Shown in pieces: positions 61,501 through 64,000 of a stretch of 64,000 nucleotides of DNA. Every line of letters begins with the position of its first letter. The stretch's first letter is position 1. The notes beneath the pieces were generated by a model that was not told the origin of the DNA, ran no database searches, and was given only the letters and a program-made list of their open reading frames with translations. Origin of the DNA: Sinomonas atrocyanea (lineage in GTDB: Bacteria > Actinomycetota > Actinomycetes > Actinomycetales > Micrococcaceae); NCBI RefSeq assembly GCF_030811715.1, contig NZ_JAUSRH010000003.1, forward strand, positions 495,556 to 559,555, in the 5' to 3' direction. The position numbers and the translations under genes are program-made.

Positions 61501-62890
61501 GCCGGTCCCCCTCGAGCACCCACCGCTGGAACTCGGTCCTGGACAGCTTGCCGCGCTCGGTGACGGGCAGGGCCTCCAGCTCGACGTACTCGAGCGGCCG
61601 CTTCGCCGGGGCGAGCCGGCCCTCGAGTCCCGCGCGGAGCTGGAGCTGGCACAGGCCGGCGTGCGCCGGCACGATCCCGGCGACGATGCGCTGGCCGCGG
61701 ACGTCGTCCGGGAGCCCCGCGACGACGACCTCCGCGACGCCCGGGATCATGGCCAGAGCGGCCTCGACCTCGTGCGGGTAGACGTTGTGGCCACCGGTGT
61801 TGACCATGTCCTGGGTGCGGCCGAGGACGTGGAGCTCGCCGTCGGCGAGGAAGCCCTGGTCGCGCACGGTGTACCAGCCGCCGAGCCGGGTGAACGCCTT
61901 CCCGTCGTCGCCCCACACGTAGCCGTCGGAGACGAGCGGGCTGCGCACGCAGATGTTGCCGGTCTCGCCGTCGGGGACGGGCCCGCCGGCGTCGTCGAGG
62001 ATGGCCAGCTCGACGCCCTCGAAGGCGCGGCCGACGCCGGTCCCCACCTCGGTCCCGGCCGTGCCGGGATCGTGGCGGCTCGAGGCGACGAAGCTCAGCT
62101 CGGAGGCGCCGTAGTACTCCCACACGATGGCCCGCGGGGCCCAGCGGCGCACCGCCTCGAGGGTGCGGCGGTCGAGCTTCTGGCCCGAGCACACCACGGC
62201 GCTGATCCCGCTCGCGTCGACGTCCCCGGCCAGGCCGCGCTCGGCGAGGACGCGGAGCATGGTCGGCACGAGGACGAGGCGCGTGATGCCGCGCAGGGTG
62301 ATCTCCGCGTGCGCGTCGCCCACGTCGAACGCGGGGAGGGTGTGGAACGCAGCTCCGGCCCACAGGCATTCCGAGAGCGTGTAGAGGTTCAGGCTGGCCG
62401 AGAGCGGACCGGGGGCGAGGACACGGTCGCCGGGAGTGAGGCCGAACGCCGCGGTCGAGGCGGCGAAGGAGCGGGCCCACGACGCGCGGGAGCGGCTGAA
62501 GCCCTTCGGCACGCTCGTCGTGCCCGAGGTGAGGCCCACGAGGAAGCTCGAGGCGCCGCTGCCGTCCGCGAGCCCGGCGGGCTCGAGGCGACGGCGGGGC
62601 GGGGCGCCCCACCGGCCGGCGAGGCGCTCCTCGACGTCCCGGGCCAGCTCGTCCGGCCAGGCCGGGTCGAGCACCGCGCACTCGCGTTCTCCGGCCACGC
62701 CGGCCGCCCAGCGCACCGCGAAGTCCACGCCGTTGGGCGCCCGCAGCACCCCCGTGGGTTCCCCCGAGGCGGCGAGCGCCGCGGCTGCTGCGTGCAGCTC
62801 CGCCCACGAGAGCCGTTCGCGCCCGCACACGACCGCGGGCTCATGCGGCTTCTCGGCGGCCCACCGCGCGAGCCGGTCCAGAAAGGGCAT
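61481..62890 (-). CDS. AMP-binding acyl-CoA ligase family protein
   Basis: A 469-residue class I adenylate-forming enzyme that activates a carboxylic acid to its CoA thioester. The P-loop is VGLTSGTTSVPKGF, A5 is YYGASELSFV, A7 is LGGWYTVRDQGFL (with the ribose Asp), A8 is GRTQDMVNTGGHNVYPHEVEAAL and the catalytic Lys is in LPVTERGKLSRTEF. It is about 50 residues shorter than typical acyl-CoA synthetases. Co-transcription with the thiolase and proximity to the biotin-type ECF genes raise the possibility of a dicarboxylic or pimelate-like substrate, but nothing in the sequence proves this. Confidence 0.88.
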   Translation of the reverse strand: MPFLDRLARWAAEKPHEPAVVCGRERLSWAELHAAAAALAASGEPTGVLRAPNGVDFAVRWAAGVAGERECAVLDPAWPDELARDVEERLAGRWGAPPRRRLEPAGLADGSGASSFLVGLTSGTTSVPKGFSRSRASWARSFAASTAAFGLTPGDRVLAPGPLSASLNLYTLSECLWAGAAFHTLPAFDVGDAHAEITLRGITRLVLVPTMLRVLAERGLAGDVDASGISAVVCSGQKLDRRTLEAVRRWAPRAIVWEYYGASELSFVASSRHDPGTAGTEVGTGVGRAFEGVELAILDDAGGPVPDGETGNICVRSPLVSDGYVWGDDGKAFTRLGGWYTVRDQGFLADGELHVLGRTQDMVNTGGHNVYPHEVEAALAMIPGVAEVVVAGLPDDVRGQRIVAGIVPAHAGLCQLQLRAGLEGRLAPAKRPLEYVELEALPVTERGKLSRTEFQRWVLEGDRRARRLA

Positions 62891-62943
62891 GGGGAAATTC
62901 TATCGGCGCACCGGCGGTGCACCCCTGATCATGACGGTCCGGC

Positions 62944-62949
62944 TAGCGT
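62944..62949 (+). promoter_or_regulatory. -10 hexamer of the zinc metallopeptidase gene
   Basis: TAGCGT ends 6 nt before ATG 62956, fitting a leaderless start. Confidence 0.45.
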
Positions 62950-62955
62950 AGGTCC

Positions 62956-63858
62956 ATGAGCTTCAACGAAGGCAGCCAGCTGGATCCGTCCCAAGTCGAG
63001 GACCGGCGCGGCGGCGGCGGACTGGGCCGGGGGCCCCTGATCGGCGGCGGCGTGGGCGGGGCCCTCCTCGTGCTCGCGCTGACCCTCCTGGGAGTGAATC
63101 CCGGACTCCTCGGCGACCTGACCGGCGGCTCCGGCCAGTCCGGGACGGCCACCGGCCCGGCCAGTGCCGGGACGAGCCAGTGCCGCACCGGGGCCGACGC
63201 GGCGCAGCGGCTGGACTGCCGCATCGTCGGGACGGTCAACAGCGTCAACGCCTTCTGGGCGGGCTACCTGCCCTCGCAGGGCGTCAGGTACACCCGGCCG
63301 AAGGCGGTCGTGTTCAGCGGCCGGACCTCGACCGCGTGCGGTCCCGCGACGACGGAGGTCGGCCCGTTCTACTGCTCCGGGGACGTCACCGCGTACTTCG
63401 ACCCGGGCTTCTTCGACGAGCTCGTGACCCGGTTCGGGTCCTCGGGAGGACCTCTGGCGCAGGAGTACGTGGTGGCCCACGAGTTCGGGCACCACGTCCA
63501 GGACCTCGTCGGCACCCTCGGCTACGCCCAGAAGGACCCGCAGGGGCCCGAGTCCGGCAGCGTGCGCGTCGAGCTCCAGGCGGACTGCCTCGCCGGCATG
63601 TGGGCGCACTACGCGAGCACCACCGACGACCCGGCCACGGGAAAGCCGTACCTGGCGAAGATCACCCAGCAGGACGTCCAGGACGCGCTCTCCGCCGCGG
63701 CCTCCGTCGGCGACGACCGGATCCAGAAGTCCGCGACGGGGCGGGTGAATCCCGAGAGCTACACGCACGGGACGAGCCAGCAGCGCCAGACCTGGTTCAT
63801 GCGCGGCTTCAGCGGCGGGGACCTCAAGCAGTGCAACACCCTCACCGGCCGCGTCTAG
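62956..63858 (+). CDS. Neutral zinc metallopeptidase (YpfJ family)
   Basis: A 300-residue membrane-anchored peptidase. A Gly-rich cytoplasmic start is followed by one membrane helix (about 30-50: LIGGGVGGALLVLALTLLGV) and a Gly/Ser/Thr linker; the catalytic domain lies outside the cell. The zinc site is HEFGHHVQD, with the third ligand Glu in RVELQADCLAGMWAHYAS. Four Cys residues in the ectodomain (SQCRTG, LDCRIV, TACGP, PFYCSG) could form two disulfides. Substrate unknown. ATG 62956 follows TAGCGT by 6 nt. Confidence 0.92.
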   Translation: MSFNEGSQLDPSQVEDRRGGGGLGRGPLIGGGVGGALLVLALTLLGVNPGLLGDLTGGSGQSGTATGPASAGTSQCRTGADAAQRLDCRIVGTVNSVNAFWAGYLPSQGVRYTRPKAVVFSGRTSTACGPATTEVGPFYCSGDVTAYFDPGFFDELVTRFGSSGGPLAQEYVVAHEFGHHVQDLVGTLGYAQKDPQGPESGSVRVELQADCLAGMWAHYASTTDDPATGKPYLAKITQQDVQDALSAAASVGDDRIQKSATGRVNPESYTHGTSQQRQTWFMRGFSGGDLKQCNTLTGRV

Positions 63859-64000
63859 GGCCCTTCCCCCGGCTGGAAGCACGACGGCGGGGGGGGGGGG
63901 GGCGCCGGGGGGGGGGGGGGGGCGCCCCCCCGGCCGGGGGGGGGGGGGGGGGCCCGCGCCCCCCCCCCCCCCGCCTATTTTCAAGGCCGGCCCCACAGGG
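63859..64000. other. Low-complexity G/C runs, probable contig-end artefact
   Basis: After the peptidase stop the sequence begins what looks like a standard terminator (GCACGACGGCG), then turns into runs of 14-21 Gs and Cs. Natural chromosomes rarely hold such tracts. This is best read as poly-G sequencing noise or a collapsed hairpin at the end of a contig. The last ~30 bases cannot be interpreted. Confidence 0.8.

Noticed and set aside
62929..63996. 355-residue minus-strand frame
   Set aside because: Antisense to the zinc metallopeptidase and starts in the poly-G artefact.

Overview
The window looks like a Micrococcales actinobacterium of the Arthrobacter/Sinomonas type. The GC content is very high by eye, GTG starts are common, and many genes appear leaderless. 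Taxon markers include the Pup/ARC proteasome accessory genes, mycothiol ligase MshC, a TetR-controlled fatty-acid block laid out like M. tuberculosis Rv0241c-Rv0244c, DUF3099/SURF1 synteny and tRNAs without an encoded CCA. It is core chromosome with a few accessory islets. No insertion sequence, CRISPR array, prophage or rRNA operon was seen. The last ~120 bases are poly-G/poly-C and look like an assembly artefact at a contig end.

Layout. 1-6054 (minus): dop (cut by the window edge), arc, trmI, an M50 site-2 protease with CBS domains and a HAD phosphatase; a PAC2 protein is divergent. 7-11.7 kb: mshC, uppP, an acidic-tail protein, DUF5703, a lipoprotein and a SARP/BTAD regulator. 11.8-17.2 kb: a GH18-like lipoprotein and a polysaccharide deacetylase fused to a family 2 glycosyltransferase, divergent from an XRE regulator with helical repeats, suggesting a controlled surface polysaccharide pathway. 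17.2-19.7 kb: an acyl-CoA dehydrogenase and an M20 peptidase. 19.9-20.9 kb: two identical tRNA-Leu(GAG) genes beside a decayed HNH endonuclease gene. 21-27.6 kb: MaoC, FabG4-like, FadA2-like, TetR and acyl-CoA oxidase. 27.7-31 kb: Hsp20 and divergent glgA/glgC. 31-33.8 kb: a zinc-finger SDR and a DUF559-type endonuclease flanked by inverted 22-bp repeat arrays. 33.8-37.2 kb: transglutaminase, alpha-E and ATP-grasp operon. 37.3-46.8 kb: pepN, a lipoate ligase, rpmE2, a SpoU methyltransferase, TauE, an ABC ATPase, serB and two SDRs. 46.9-50.6 kb: DUF3099, a small zinc protein, SURF1, YbaK and an ABC-F protein. 50.7-55.7 kb: a three-subunit formate dehydrogenase. 55.8-63.9 kb: recQ, an alcohol dehydrogenase, a biotin-type ECF module without its substrate-binding subunit, a thiolase, an AMP ligase and a zinc metallopeptidase.

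Most interesting signals. (1) A dispersed family of 22-bp tandem repeats occurs in three arrays; two of them flank the DUF559-type endonuclease in inverted orientation, reminiscent of REP/RAYT architecture. (2) A fused deacetylase-glycosyltransferase with a GH18-like lipoprotein may be a Gram-positive PNAG-like module. (3) An ECF transporter core lacks BioY but has a coupled 35-residue ORF, a ligase and an atypical thiolase. (4) A systematic set of -10 hexamers lies 6-8 nt from start codons and corrects several gene starts.
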